Assembly (NCBI GenBank): GCA_018061025.1
Contig: JAGOUY010000004.1
Coordinates: forward strand, 46,099-110,098
Length of the DNA stretch: 64,000 nucleotides
Origin: Patescibacteria group bacterium
Lineage (GTDB): Bacteria; Patescibacteriota; Patescibacteriia; 2-12-FULL-60-25
Direction of reading: 5' to 3'
The notes under the pieces are model-generated. The model searched no databases and was not told where the DNA came from. It saw only the letters and a program-made list of their open reading frames with translations. Shown here piece after piece: positions 52,025 through 60,704 of this stretch. Each line of letters starts with the position of its first letter. Positions within the stretch are counted from its first letter, which is position 1. The position numbers were made by a program, and so were the translations under genes.

Positions 52025-53851
52025 TTATCGACCCGTCGTGGTTACTGAGCTGTTTGAGGCAGTAGACGAGGCTGGTGGTGGAGGCGACACGACCTTAATC
52101 GGCCGCACCGGTGGCACCTGCAAATACGACAATAGAAAGCTCGCCAACTCGCCAAAAATTGGGGCGGCGGACGATTCGGCGAATTTAACGGTTTGGGGAC
52201 GGTCAATTTTGACAAGCATGACGAAGGCGGGATTATCGGCCGGAGCGTAGCCGGCGAAGGAGCCGATGGTTTCGTCTTTGAGGTAGCCTCCTCTTGGATC
52301 AGAGACCTGAGCTGTGCCGGTTTTGCCGGCAACGTAATATCCCGGAACACCGGCGCGTTTTCCGTGTCCGTTTTCGACAACATTGACCATCATTGCGGTG
52401 ATAAGACGCGAGGTTTGAGGTTTGATGGGCTGACGGATCACTTGTGGTTTTGTGATTTCGCGTGTGCCGTCAGGGCGGATGATCTCGCTCACGATGTATG
52501 GCTTCATTAACTTCCCCCCATTTCCCAATGCGGCGAATGATTGAGTCATTTGGAGAGGAGTAGTTGTAATCCCCTGTCCGTACGAAGCGGTCGCGGCAAA
52601 TACTTTCCCTTTTCGGTCAAGTGAATCAATATCACCGTCTACCTCGCTCTTAAGCTCAATCCCTGTCTTTTTGCCAAATCCGAAGGCATGAATGTATTGC
52701 TGCAGCAATTCCCGACCCAATAAACGTTGGACAAAAATGGTACCCGTATTCAAAGATTTCGTCAGCACATCCTTCATGGTTTGTACCCCATGCGCCTCTT
52801 TGTCGGAGTTGCGGATCGGAAGGTTATCGATTATCTCTAAGCCGGTATCCACGTAGGTTGTATCTGGATTAATTTTTCCTGCATCTAACCCCGCCGCGAG
52901 AGTGATGGGTTTAAAAATAGAACCTGGTTCATATTCATAAAACGTGGCCGGATTATTCAACGTACCAATATCCTTAATCTTTCCAACACCGCTCGGGTCA
53001 AAATCCGGCGATGAACACATGGCCATGATCGCCCCCGTGTTTGGATCCATGATGATGACGGTACCGCTTCGCGCTTCAAAACGTGCCACCGCTTCTTGGA
53101 TCTTGGCGCAGGCTTCATACTGGATGGCACGGTCGATGGTGAGTACGATATCACTCCCATTGCGCGCTTCTTTGAGCTGCGTACTCGCAATCGTAAGACG
53201 ACGACCTGCGGCGTCTTTTTCTGTGGTAATTTCTCCAGGTTGGCCCGCGAGGAGAGATTGGAAAAAACCTTCTGCTCCATACTTCCCGGCACGATCATTC
53301 TTTTCACCCGCACCCACAAAACCCAATACTTGGCCTCCAACACCTTTTTCTGGATACCAACGGGTTGAAACCTTATTTACCCCAATACCGGCCATTTTTT
53401 TGGCTCGTAAGGCATCCACGGCCTCCAAGGGTACGTCCTTGGCCAGGACCACGTAATTCGTGCCGGTAGCACTTAATTTAGCCAAGACATCGTCATAGGG
53501 AAGCGCGAGGGCATCCGCAACCCCTCGTGAGGTGGAACTCGTATCTTTTAGCTCGCGCAACATGGCGTACACTTGCCAGGCATCTCGATCTTGCGCCAAG
53601 GGATGCAATTCTCCGGTTGTCCGTTCACGCACGTAGATGGTGCCACGTTTAGGCACGAGAGCGGCTTGGAGCGTGTGTTGGTCTGAGGCGAGGACTTGGT
53701 AGGCTTTTCCTTCGAGGACCTGTAATTGGAATAATCTGCCAATTAATAACAGTCCAAGAATCCCTAAACCTGCCGCTCCAATCGGTAAACGAAGGTCAAA
53801 CGCACTTTTTCGTGCGGTTGGGCGGCGCGCGGCGGATGAAGAACGGTACAT
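52025..53851 (-). CDS. ftsI: Class B penicillin-binding protein (FtsI/PBP2-like)
   Basis: The product has 608 residues. A membrane anchor lies near residues 25-46, followed by a PBP dimerisation domain. The transpeptidase domain has GSIFKPIT near 310 (SxxK), KSLNTG near 364 (SxN) and GKTGTAQ near 507 (KTG). All catalytic residues are present. It cross-links septal or lateral peptidoglycan. The N-terminal arrangement and length fit FtsI better than the elongation PBP2, but I cannot separate them with certainty. It is 15 bp downstream of rarA on the same strand. Confidence 0.9.
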   Translation of the reverse strand: MYRSSSAARRPTARKSAFDLRLPIGAAGLGILGLLLIGRLFQLQVLEGKAYQVLASDQHTLQAALVPKRGTIYVRERTTGELHPLAQDRDAWQVYAMLRELKDTSSTSRGVADALALPYDDVLAKLSATGTNYVVLAKDVPLEAVDALRAKKMAGIGVNKVSTRWYPEKGVGGQVLGFVGAGEKNDRAGKYGAEGFFQSLLAGQPGEITTEKDAAGRRLTIASTQLKEARNGSDIVLTIDRAIQYEACAKIQEAVARFEARSGTVIIMDPNTGAIMAMCSSPDFDPSGVGKIKDIGTLNNPATFYEYEPGSIFKPITLAAGLDAGKINPDTTYVDTGLEIIDNLPIRNSDKEAHGVQTMKDVLTKSLNTGTIFVQRLLGRELLQQYIHAFGFGKKTGIELKSEVDGDIDSLDRKGKVFAATASYGQGITTTPLQMTQSFAALGNGGKLMKPYIVSEIIRPDGTREITKPQVIRQPIKPQTSRLITAMMVNVVENGHGKRAGVPGYYVAGKTGTAQVSDPRGGYLKDETIGSFAGYAPADNPAFVMLVKIDRPQTVKFAESSAAPIFGELASFLLSYLQVPPVRPIKVVSPPPPASSTASNSSVTTTGR

Positions 53852-53866
53852 TCATCCCCTATCCTA

Positions 53867-55096
53867 TCATAAATATCGCTTTCCTTTTAGACGATCAGGT
53901 AAATAATCTTGTTGAACGGGGCCTTTTACATCCGGATTGTAGATATAGCCCCTGCCGTAGCCGAGTTGTTTCATGAGACCGGTAGGCGCATTACGTAAAT
54001 GGAGGGGTACAGGCTCATTGGGAAGATCGCGCACATCTTGGGCCGCTTGGGCATAGGCCGTATAAAGCGCGTTGGATTTTTTGGCTTTGGCAAGATAGAC
54101 GGTTGCCTGTGACAAAATCACATTGCTTTCTGGCATTCCTAGCATGTGCGTGGCTTGATAAGCGGCCGTGGCTTGCACGAGAGCTTGCGGGTCCGCCAGA
54201 CCGATATCTTCTGAGGCAAAACGGATCAGCCGACGCGCGACGTATAGGGGATCCTCCCCTGCTTCGAGCATGCGGGCGAGCCAATAGAGGGCGGCATTGG
54301 CATCTGATCCGCGTAATGATTTATGCAAAGCAGAAATAATATTATAATGTTCCTCTCCCCCTTTATCGTAGGTAAATTGCGCGCGTTGTAAGGCCTCGCG
54401 GATATGCTCGACGGTGACACGGCGTTTTCCATCCTCTTCTTGCGGGGCAGAGAGGAAGGCGAGTTCAAGGGCAGTGAGCGCTTGGCGCGCATCTCCATCT
54501 GCAAGCGCTACGAGCATTTCGATGGCTTTACCTTCAATAATCCCCTTCTGACCTCCAAGGCCACGTTCTTCATCATGTAACGCTTGTTCGAGAATGGTAC
54601 GGAGAGCCGCGTCAGATAAACGCTCTAAGACGAATACGCGCGCTCGTGAGCGTAAAGCGGGATTCACTTCGAAGCTTGGATTTTCGGTGGTCGCTCCAAT
54701 GAGTGTCACAATCCCCCGCTCAACGGAGGGTAAGAGGGCATCTTGTTGGCTTTTGCTGAAACGATGAATTTCATCCACGAATAAAATGGTACGACGTGTT
54801 TGATTTTGATCCTTGAGCCGTTCTTCGGCTTCTTTGACGACACGGCGCAGATCGGCGACTCCCGCCATGACGGCGGAGAGCTGCTCAAAATGAGAGCCTG
54901 TCATGGAAGCGATCAGGCTTGCGAGCGTCGTCTTGCCCGAGCCCGGTGGCCCCCAAAAAATCATGGAGGGAACCGTATCTTGCTCGATTAACCGTCGCAG
55001 CGGAGTGGTAGGCCCAACGAGTTTTTCTTGTCCATACACCTCATCGAGCGTGCGAGGACGCATGCGATCGGCGAGCGGAGAACGCGGGGCACTCAT
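53867..55096 (-). CDS. rarA: Replication-associated recombination ATPase RarA (MgsA)
   Basis: The product has 409 residues from the ATG at 55096. A much longer open frame upstream is rejected because it has no ribosome site and overlaps another gene. The AAA+ core has GPPGSGKTT near 48-56, [20 protein letters not shown] near 101-120, and [12 protein letters not shown] with SRARVFVL. The C-terminal half is the family's helical tetramerisation region ([19 protein letters not shown]). It acts at stalled replication forks. The promoter suggests an almost leaderless transcript. Confidence 0.93.
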   Translation of the reverse strand: MSAPRSPLADRMRPRTLDEVYGQEKLVGPTTPLRRLIEQDTVPSMIFWGPPGSGKTTLASLIASMTGSHFEQLSAVMAGVADLRRVVKEAEERLKDQNQTRRTILFVDEIHRFSKSQQDALLPSVERGIVTLIGATTENPSFEVNPALRSRARVFVLERLSDAALRTILEQALHDEERGLGGQKGIIEGKAIEMLVALADGDARQALTALELAFLSAPQEEDGKRRVTVEHIREALQRAQFTYDKGGEEHYNIISALHKSLRGSDANAALYWLARMLEAGEDPLYVARRLIRFASEDIGLADPQALVQATAAYQATHMLGMPESNVILSQATVYLAKAKKSNALYTAYAQAAQDVRDLPNEPVPLHLRNAPTGLMKQLGYGRGYIYNPDVKGPVQQDYLPDRLKGKRYL

Positions 55097-55104
55097 ATAG
55101 AAAA

Positions 55105-55133
55105 AGTATATCGAACAGAAATAGAACACGCAA
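55105..55133 (-). promoter_or_regulatory. Near-leaderless promoter of rarA
   Basis: On the minus strand TTGCGT (55128-55133) and TATACT (55105-55110) are 17 bp apart. The -10 box ends eight bases before the ATG, so transcription should begin about two bases upstream of it. Confidence 0.6.
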
Positions 55134-55145
55134 CTATTTAGATAA

Positions 55146-55170
55146 AGTGAGACCCGCTGGGGTAAGCGGG
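55146..55170 (-). terminator. Hairpin after the 55219-55809 gene
   Basis: CCCGCT (55165-55170 on the minus strand) pairs with AGCGGG (55153-55158), followed by a T-poor TCTCACTTT. It is a weak terminator. Confidence 0.5.
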
Positions 55171-55218
55171 GTGAAGAGAGGGTATTAAGCGGAAGTGTTT
55201 CCTGAGCAAGAGAAGCCG

Positions 55219-55809
55219 CTAGAGCCAGCCCGCCATGCGCAGCACGAGCCAGAGACCCGCGAGACCGATGAGCGGCACTCCGATCACGAGCGCCTTGTAG
55301 GCTCGAGCACGGGACCCAGATTCTCCGGCGATCTTCATCATCGTTCGGTCGCGAGCCGTAGGCGGCGGCACTCCCATGGCATTCATGAGCCATGAAGGAA
55401 CCTGGCGATACTGCTCCTCGCTGAAGTTGCTGAGAAACTTGTCCCCCATGTGCCTGTAGAACTTGTTGGGGACAGCCGGCCGCTGCACCTCGTCGAGCTC
55501 GGCGAGGATGTGCCAGGTGCATCGAGACCAGTCCGAGGAGTTGGCTTCGATCAGAGTGTTGATCAGCTCCGGCGTGAGCGCCGCGAGCGTTTCAGCGCTG
55601 TGCTCGTGAAGAGCGAGCGCGGAGGGATGGCGGAGCTCCTGAACCCGGGGGGGCATCGCGGGGGCAGTCGCGGCGAATGCGAGATCCGGGGGCGGAGAGA
55701 CCGCGGGGAGCTGAACAGGCTGGATGCCGGTGGCATCCGCGGATCCAGCTGCGGTAGGGGGCGGGGCGTGCCCCACGAACGTGCCTGAACGTCCTACTTG
55801 AGTCGCCAT
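55219..55809 (-). CDS. Orphan tail-anchored membrane protein
   Basis: The product has 196 residues from the ATG at 55809. GGAGG stands eleven bases upstream, a rather long spacing. The N-terminal 70 residues are proline/alanine-rich and probably disordered. A helical domain of about 90 residues follows ([37 protein letters not shown]). One C-terminal membrane helix (about 176-194) would leave the bulk in the cytoplasm. It is GC-rich and unrecognised. It shares a nearly identical upstream promoter block with the next gene, 55980-56498, so the two are probably co-regulated although each has its own terminator. Confidence 0.7.
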   Translation of the reverse strand: MATQVGRSGTFVGHAPPPTAAGSADATGIQPVQLPAVSPPPDLAFAATAPAMPPRVQELRHPSALALHEHSAETLAALTPELINTLIEANSSDWSRCTWHILAELDEVQRPAVPNKFYRHMGDKFLSNFSEEQYRQVPSWLMNAMGVPPPTARDRTMMKIAGESGSRARAYKALVIGVPLIGLAGLWLVLRMAGWL

Positions 55810-55845
55810 GATGCTACACCTCCTTGGTTTGTGTGCGTAGCGCTG

Positions 55846-55878
55846 GCATTTGAGCATAAAATAATAGAATGGGCAAGT
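55846..55878 (-). promoter_or_regulatory. Shared-type promoter of the tail-anchored orphan
   Basis: On the minus strand TTGCCC is followed after 17 bp by TCAAAT. The spacer ATTCTATTATTTTATGC is nearly identical to that before 56498 (ATTTTATTATTTTGTGC). Confidence 0.5.
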
Positions 55879-55904
55879 CCTACGAAATCCTACGATCTTT
55901 TTAA

Positions 55905-55929
55905 AAAACGAAATCCCGCCGAGGGCGGG
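55905..55929 (-). terminator. Terminator of the 55980-56498 gene
   Basis: On the minus strand CCCGCC (55924-55929) pairs with GGCGGG (55915-55920) over a 3-nt loop, then ATTTCGTTTTTT. Confidence 0.8.
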
Positions 55930-55979
55930 TGTTATAAGAGAGAGGGAAGGGGGGAGGAAGGAAGAAGTGGAGAACTAAA

Positions 55980-56498
55980 TCAGTCTTGCGGAATGCCGAC
56001 GATCACGCTGGAAGGGGTAGACACCGCCCCCGCATCGGTCTGTGGGGGGACACCCGTCTTATCCCACATCCCACGGAGCTGGTGCGCACTTGCCACCCCC
56101 AGGAGGATGATTGCGACGATCACCGCCAACCACAGGATGTAAACACTCCACCCGTTGCGAGCGAGATCTGTCCTCACCATCGTATCCGCCGCTCCTCCTC
56201 GAGGAGGACGGGCAGCGTCCCAGTTTGGGATGGACACAGCGGGAAACTGTGCCCGAGCAGGCTTCGGTGAAGGGTCGGCCGTGGGAGCGGGCTTCCTGGG
56301 CCTAGGCGGCCCGGGTTGTGTAGGGATACGAGAATGGCTCAGTGCGGTTGACATGGCGGACGCAGCAGGCGGCCTGCGTGGAAGCGACGCGCCGCACTCC
56401 ACACAGAAGGTTCCTACCGGCGAAGGCTGCGAGCACGCCGGACACACCATCACCTGTCCACCGCCACCCATTACGAGGGTACCGGATCTTTCTGCCAT
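55980..56498 (-). CDS. Orphan zinc-ribbon membrane protein
   Basis: The product has about 172 residues from the ATG at 56498, preceded by AAGGTG. A GTG three codons earlier is an alternative. The N-terminus carries a zinc ribbon, CPACSQPSPVGTFCVECG (about residues 19-36), of the double CxxC type. A long proline-rich linker follows, then one membrane helix near 119-139 and a short C-terminal tail. Zinc ribbon plus linker plus helix is a common layout of small bacterial membrane proteins of unknown role. The promoter block matches that of the neighbouring tail-anchored orphan. Confidence 0.7.
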   Translation of the reverse strand: MAERSGTLVMGGGGQVMVCPACSQPSPVGTFCVECGASLPRRPPAASAMSTALSHSRIPTQPGPPRPRKPAPTADPSPKPARAQFPAVSIPNWDAARPPRGGAADTMVRTDLARNGWSVYILWLAVIVAIILLGVASAHQLRGMWDKTGVPPQTDAGAVSTPSSVIVGIPQD

Positions 56499-56541
56499 AC
56501 GCTTCACCTTGATTCCTTTCTTTGCGAGCGTATGCGCTTTA

Positions 56542-56570
56542 TCTCAGCACAAAATAATAAAATGGACAAG
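56542..56570 (-). promoter_or_regulatory. Shared-type promoter of the zinc-ribbon orphan
   Basis: On the minus strand TTGTCC is followed after 17 bp by TGAGAT. The stretch TTGTCCATTTTATTATTTT differs at only two positions from that before the neighbouring orphan. Confidence 0.5.
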
Positions 56571-56582
56571 GGTGGGGGGATT

Positions 56583-56610
56583 TTAAAATAACGCCCTGTT
56601 GGCGTTATTT
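56583..56610 (-). terminator. Terminator of the HAD gene
   Basis: A perfect 10-bp stem (AAATAACGCC, 56586-56595, with 56601-56610) overlaps the last codons of the HAD gene. TTT follows on the minus strand. Confidence 0.7.
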
Positions 56611-57267
56611 CTTCCCCCACTCTTTGACGGATTCGTAGACAATATCCCAATTTTTACAAGGGATGAGCCGTTTATCTTGGCGTGGATGTGTATCTCGGCC
56701 GAAGAAAAAGATGGTGCCGGGATAGTCGGTTGGGACATGGTCGATGACACCCGGGTCATCATCTACAATTCCTAAAATTTCTGGATAGAGCTGTGTGATG
56801 GCCTGTGCTTTCCAGGCGTATCTTTTTTCGAGAGGAAATTCCGCCGGTTGTGCCAAGATTGGAAGATCAGGAAACCCCTGTTTTTTTAACCATTGCGCCG
56901 TGTGTTCGATCACACTCGTGGGGCGCATGGTGATATAGGCATGGATCGGAATATGTAGATGCACCTCCCGCACGCGTTCAAGCGCCCGTTCCATGACATC
57001 TAAGTCAAGGTAAAACTCTCCTCGATGAACGGTCGTCCGTATCCACTCGTCTATCCCTTTATGGTCTTTCCACGCAGGTAATTGCTGAAGACGACCCGCG
57101 TGCGTCTTTACCGCTTCTTCAAAACTCATGCCTGGATCCCCTGCTAGCTCTTTCAAAGCGTCATACCATCTCCTCCCGGTCACCGAGAGCGTGTCATCAA
57201 TATCTAATGCCAAGCCAGGCTGGTCATGTTTCGCCAAATGCGCTTTTAAAGACTCAATCGTATGCAT
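56605..57267 (-). CDS. HAD-superfamily hydrolase
   Basis: The product has 220 residues. Motif I is LDIDDTL near 21-27 (two catalytic aspartates), motif II the threonine in YITMRP near 111, motif III a lysine in KRYAWK, and motif IV IVDDDP near 168-173. The cap is a helical insert between motifs I and II. Such proteins are phosphatases for small molecules or nucleotides; the substrate is not evident. It is transcribed alone on the minus strand and ends within a terminator stem. Confidence 0.8.
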   Translation of the reverse strand: MHTIESLKAHLAKHDQPGLALDIDDTLSVTGRRWYDALKELAGDPGMSFEEAVKTHAGRLQQLPAWKDHKGIDEWIRTTVHRGEFYLDLDVMERALERVREVHLHIPIHAYITMRPTSVIEHTAQWLKKQGFPDLPILAQPAEFPLEKRYAWKAQAITQLYPEILGIVDDDPGVIDHVPTDYPGTIFFFGRDTHPRQDKRLIPCKNWDIVYESVKEWGKK

Positions 57268-57373
57268 AGAAAATCGTTGCCTTTCGTCCTATTGGGACTC
57301 ATCAGTGAAGCGTACATCTTCAGAGGCAACGGACATAGGGGTATGTCCGAAAATAAGAAGGCGAAAGAACAAC

Positions 57374-57787
57374 TTAGCGAATGATGCTCCAGAGATCTTC
57401 CTGTAGTATTTTTACGAGTTCTCCCGTGTCTGGATCTGCCTGGGGAGAATAGAAAATATTCTTCATGTCTCCATAGGCTACTTCATAGCTATATCCATCC
57501 ATAACTCTGTCGAGCCACCAGACACCGAGAAGATCGTACTTGATTCGGAATTTGCGGCCGCCCCAATTGAATTCCTGCGTATGTACATCTTCTTGACTCT
57601 TCCAGCCCAACTTCCCTTTGACCGCCCCTCCCCGATAAGGACATGGACCTATAAATGTCTGGTCCTCTGCTTTTTGGACACCCTCAAGAGACAGGATAAG
57701 AAACGTACATTTACTTGTATCCGGTACCGAGCGCGTCATCCAGTTTGGTAAATTTTCGATCTCTTGCCCTTCGCTGTCTGCTGACAC
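57374..57787 (-). CDS. Unknown conserved-looking protein
   Basis: The product has 137 residues, soluble and rich in aromatic residues, with alternating strands (KFRIKYDLLGVWWLDRV). There is no signal peptide. No family is recognised. No good Shine-Dalgarno sequence is present. It stands alone between the HAD gene and the M29-like gene on the same strand, with gaps of about 100 bp on each side that hold nothing obvious. Confidence 0.5.
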   Translation of the reverse strand: MSADSEGQEIENLPNWMTRSVPDTSKCTFLILSLEGVQKAEDQTFIGPCPYRGGAVKGKLGWKSQEDVHTQEFNWGGRKFRIKYDLLGVWWLDRVMDGYSYEVAYGDMKNIFYSPQADPDTGELVKILQEDLWSIIR

Positions 57788-57889
57788 TCTTCCCTACCCT
57801 TTCTCTCCCATCCCTCAGACTATGCGTCGAGACGCACAGAGGGTAGTTGATCCTATACTAAAACAGGGAAATGCGCAAGACTCCTCTCT

Positions 57890-58891
57890 CTATACCCTAT
57901 ATTTTCCTCCTTCAAACACAACTTCATCATCAACCTTTATTTGATCGGCGGCCACAAAAATATCGACATGATAGCGTGTCTTCCCGGCTTCTAAGCCTGG
58001 CTTTTTGTACACGCCATGTTTCTCACCGAGCGAAAGATGAAGACCTGTCATGCGTTCGTAGGCCGTGATGTCATTGACCATGCGGGTGCGTCCCATGGCA
58101 GGGTTTAGGCCTAATCCAAATTCACGCACGAGCATGCGTTCTTGTAGGCGAACCATGGCCAGGATTTCTTGAAAGGCTTGTGGGGCGTGGGGAGCGTAAA
58201 AAATCCCTTCGCGGATGGTGGCGGGAAAGGGGTCGTGCAATTGCACTAAATGATCCATGCCGGCAAAGCCATAGACGAGGAGGTCTCCATTGGTTTTGCT
58301 GAGATCTTTTGGTTCGGTAAACACTTCTCCAATCGGAAATGTGCCGCCGATATTTGTCATGCCGTTATAATCCCCTACATTTAACTTGGCCTCTTCCATG
58401 GGGCTTTCGTAGGTGAGGGTCGCATCCCCGCATTTCACGGTTACCTGTTTACAGGTATCGAGGCGCTGTTTGAGAGCATGGCCGAGCGGACGAAAATAGG
58501 TTGGATCGTAGGCCAAGGATTCGAGGTAGGTCGGCCATTGCTCTTCTGACATGCGGTTGAGGTGGATGTGCTCAATGGTTTTGAGGCCACAGGCAAAAAT
58601 CTCTAAGCGAAACCGGAATTCATTTAACCGAAAATTGGTTGATTGGACGAGGATGACGAGACCCCCCTTGGGCATGGCTTTGAACTTGGCGCGGATTTCA
58701 TCTCCCGTAGCATCTGACACCTTTAAAAATTCTGCCGTTGGCAAAATAGTGCGATAAGCGTCTACAAGCAAACGGGTCAAGGCATTCTCCTCATCAAATA
58801 AAACCAAAGCCGCATCTTCCGGTTTATATTCCAAAGCGAGTCCAAGCGTGTCCCGCAGGTTTTTTATGGCCAAATCCAATAAATCAGACAT
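57890..58891 (-). CDS. M29-like aminopeptidase-family protein
   Basis: The product has 333 residues. The C-terminal half shows the pattern of the M29 leucyl aminopeptidase / AmpS family: GGTFPIGEVFTEP near 186-198, REFGLGLNPAMG near 255-266, HLSLGEKHGVYKK near 285-297 and YHVDIFVA near 308-315. The glutamate and histidine residues expected to bind metal are present, although the spacing is not canonical. The N-terminal half resembles the family's accessory domain. A peptidase or related metal hydrolase role is likely; substrate unknown. The gene starts 11 bp after the upstream stop, so it is likely co-transcribed with 58903-59586. Confidence 0.65.
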   Translation of the reverse strand: MSDLLDLAIKNLRDTLGLALEYKPEDAALVLFDEENALTRLLVDAYRTILPTAEFLKVSDATGDEIRAKFKAMPKGGLVILVQSTNFRLNEFRFRLEIFACGLKTIEHIHLNRMSEEQWPTYLESLAYDPTYFRPLGHALKQRLDTCKQVTVKCGDATLTYESPMEEAKLNVGDYNGMTNIGGTFPIGEVFTEPKDLSKTNGDLLVYGFAGMDHLVQLHDPFPATIREGIFYAPHAPQAFQEILAMVRLQERMLVREFGLGLNPAMGRTRMVNDITAYERMTGLHLSLGEKHGVYKKPGLEAGKTRYHVDIFVAADQIKVDDEVVFEGGKYRV

Positions 58892-58902
58892 GAACCCTAT
58901 CT

Positions 58903-59586
58903 TTACGCAGCTTGGGCAATTTGTCGAGAGTCAGGCTCTTGTAAACGAACGTCCGCGATCCCCTTATTGCAGATATAGAGCATGTGTTGAAATAGATCCA
59001 CATCTTCTTTTAGGTCGATTCGTCGCATTGGGTGCAAACTGAACGCCTCTCCTTCATCATCGAGAATCAGCTCTATATCCGCCCCTTCTGGACTGATCTG
59101 AAATGGGACCATTCCGTAACTCGGCGCTGTAGTATGCCAGGTTCGTCCAAAGATTTTTTTAATGTTATTTGTCTGACGCAGACAGCGCCGCATTTCATCA
59201 GCTTCGTTTGGAGGCAAGAAAAACGTGTGCCGCTTAGGTTCTTGTACGTCTACATCTAGGTGCCCAGTCGCTACACGAAATGGGCGCGGCTCAGATACAA
59301 GAAATGATGAGCCGTCTCCGCCAACAAACAAGCGCCCTCCCAGTTGGCGAGTTGGTGACTCAGGCAATAAATCCATCACGGCGGCAAATCGCCCAGAGCC
59401 CTCGAGAGCATCCATCCATTCTTGTACAACTAGGTCTAACGCCCGTTCCCCGTCCTCGACGGAAGAGGAATGTTTTCTGCGGATGACTTCGCCCTTGGCA
59501 GTGATTTTAAGCACCTGCCTCCATAAATCATCGTATGAAAGTGGCTTCACTTTTTGTTCAGCAGCGATGGAGGGCATTTCACTCAT
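58903..59586 (-). CDS. Unknown protein upstream of the M29-like gene
   Basis: The product has 227 residues, soluble. A charged N-terminal helix region is followed by a strand-rich middle (GRLFVGGDGSSFLVSEPRPF, KRHTFFLPPNEADEMRRCLR). I recognise no family. It sits between idi (6 bp away) and the M29-like gene (11 bp) on the same strand, so these four or five minus-strand genes (bcp, idi, this, M29-like) are probably one operon. Its role is not evident from the others. Confidence 0.6.
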   Translation of the reverse strand: MSEMPSIAAEQKVKPLSYDDLWRQVLKITAKGEVIRRKHSSSVEDGERALDLVVQEWMDALEGSGRFAAVMDLLPESPTRQLGGRLFVGGDGSSFLVSEPRPFRVATGHLDVDVQEPKRHTFFLPPNEADEMRRCLRQTNNIKKIFGRTWHTTAPSYGMVPFQISPEGADIELILDDEGEAFSLHPMRRIDLKEDVDLFQHMLYICNKGIADVRLQEPDSRQIAQAA

Positions 59587-59592
59587 ACAATA

Positions 59593-60162
59593 TTATTTCC
59601 AAAATGGTTCTAATTTCCATTCACTCTCCCATATCTTACAAAAACGTTCGCTGTTATACAAAATCTCCGTTTCTTCAACACACCACTCTGACCAGTTCTC
59701 GGGATGTTGACGTGTGTCATCGACAAAGGTGCGCCAATCCGTCCATTTGATGGCTTCGACTTCGTCGGGATTAGGCATTGGTAACTGTTCGGTCTTGGCG
59801 ACGATGATGGGACAAACTTCGTTTTCCATCACTCCATAGCGAGTGAAACAATATCGATACGGAGCGATCTCGACCAGGTCATCCATTTCTAAGCCCAATT
59901 CAAAGCCAATCCGACGTTTGCCCGCCTCGACCGGAGACTCTTCGAGGGTTGGATGCCCGCAGCACGAATTAGACCAGACGAGGGGCCAGGTTTTTTTGCT
60001 GTGCGCACGTTGCTGTAAGAGCAATTCCCCTTTTCCGTTAAAGATGAATGAAGAAAATGCGCGATGCAGCGGCGTTTGCGCGCTATGCACCTCGGACTTT
60101 GGCATCGTCCCGAGTACATTGTTCTCCTCATCAACTAAGACGACGTATTCTGGAATGGACAT
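59593..60162 (-). CDS. idi: Isopentenyl-diphosphate delta-isomerase, type 1
   Basis: The product has 189 residues from the ATG at 60162, four codons into a longer frame. It has the Nudix-like IDI fold with the catalytic cysteine in WSNSCCGHP near 68-76, LHRAFSSFIF near 36-45 and the glutamate region ENEVCPIIVA near 118-127. It interconverts IPP and DMAPP for isoprenoid lipids such as the undecaprenyl carrier used by the wall genes in this window. No other isoprenoid gene is nearby. Confidence 0.92.
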   Translation of the reverse strand: MSIPEYVVLVDEENNVLGTMPKSEVHSAQTPLHRAFSSFIFNGKGELLLQQRAHSKKTWPLVWSNSCCGHPTLEESPVEAGKRRIGFELGLEMDDLVEIAPYRYCFTRYGVMENEVCPIIVAKTEQLPMPNPDEVEAIKWTDWRTFVDDTRQHPENWSEWCVEETEILYNSERFCKIWESEWKLEPFWK

Positions 60163-60176
60163 ACGAGACCACAACG

Positions 60177-60617
60177 TTACATGGCTTTTTGCACGTCTTG
60201 CAAAATCTGTCCGGCATGGCTGGCGGGGTCAACATCTGGATACACCTGCGCGATCATCCCTTCTGGATTGATCAGATAGGAGATACGCTTGGTGAAAAGC
60301 AAGCCGTCCGCTCCGTAGGCTTTGATAGTGTCCTTGTCTGTGTCCGCGAGCAAGAGAAATGGAAGATGGTATTTATCGGCAAATTCCTTGTGACGTTCGG
60401 CCGTGTCTGCACTCACGCCCAAGACCACGATCCCGAGTTTCTCAAAGTCAGCGAATTGATCGCGGATGGTGCAGGCTTCTTTGGTACAACCTGGGGTATC
60501 ATCCTTTGGATAAAAATAGAGGAGAACCCACTTGCCCTTGAATTGGTCGAGGACGTAGGTCTGATTGTCTTGCGCGAGCAAGGAAAAAGCGGGCGCTGGG
60601 GTGTTTGGTTGCAACAT
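60177..60617 (-). CDS. bcp: Thioredoxin-dependent peroxiredoxin (BCP/PrxQ type)
   Basis: The product has 146 residues from the ATG at 60617. A long open frame upstream overlaps the divergent orphan and is rejected. The peroxidatic cysteine is in YPKDDTPGCTKEACTIRD near residues 38-55, with the resolving cysteine five residues on, the PrxQ signature. It reduces hydrogen and organic peroxides. It is the first gene of the minus-strand unit with idi. Its promoter overlaps that of the divergent orphan at 60623. Confidence 0.92.
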   Translation of the reverse strand: MLQPNTPAPAFSLLAQDNQTYVLDQFKGKWVLLYFYPKDDTPGCTKEACTIRDQFADFEKLGIVVLGVSADTAERHKEFADKYHLPFLLLADTDKDTIKAYGADGLLFTKRISYLINPEGMIAQVYPDVDPASHAGQILQDVQKAM

Positions 60618-60622
60618 ATATA

Positions 60623-60651
60623 TTGACAATACCACAGAAAACACGTAAGAA
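60623..60651 (+). promoter_or_regulatory. Promoter of the 60705 orphan, overlapping the bcp control region
   Basis: TTGACA (60623-60628) lies 17 bp before TAAGAA (60646-60651). Confidence 0.45.
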
Positions 60652-60704
60652 GAAACGTCCGCACACGGTGACGCGTTGTCATACAGCGGATCACGAGGAT
60701 CAAA

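Noticed and set aside
53867..55522. Extended rarA frame reaching 55522
   Set aside because: The first 140 residues overlap the tail-anchored orphan antisense and the family start at 55096 has a good promoter.
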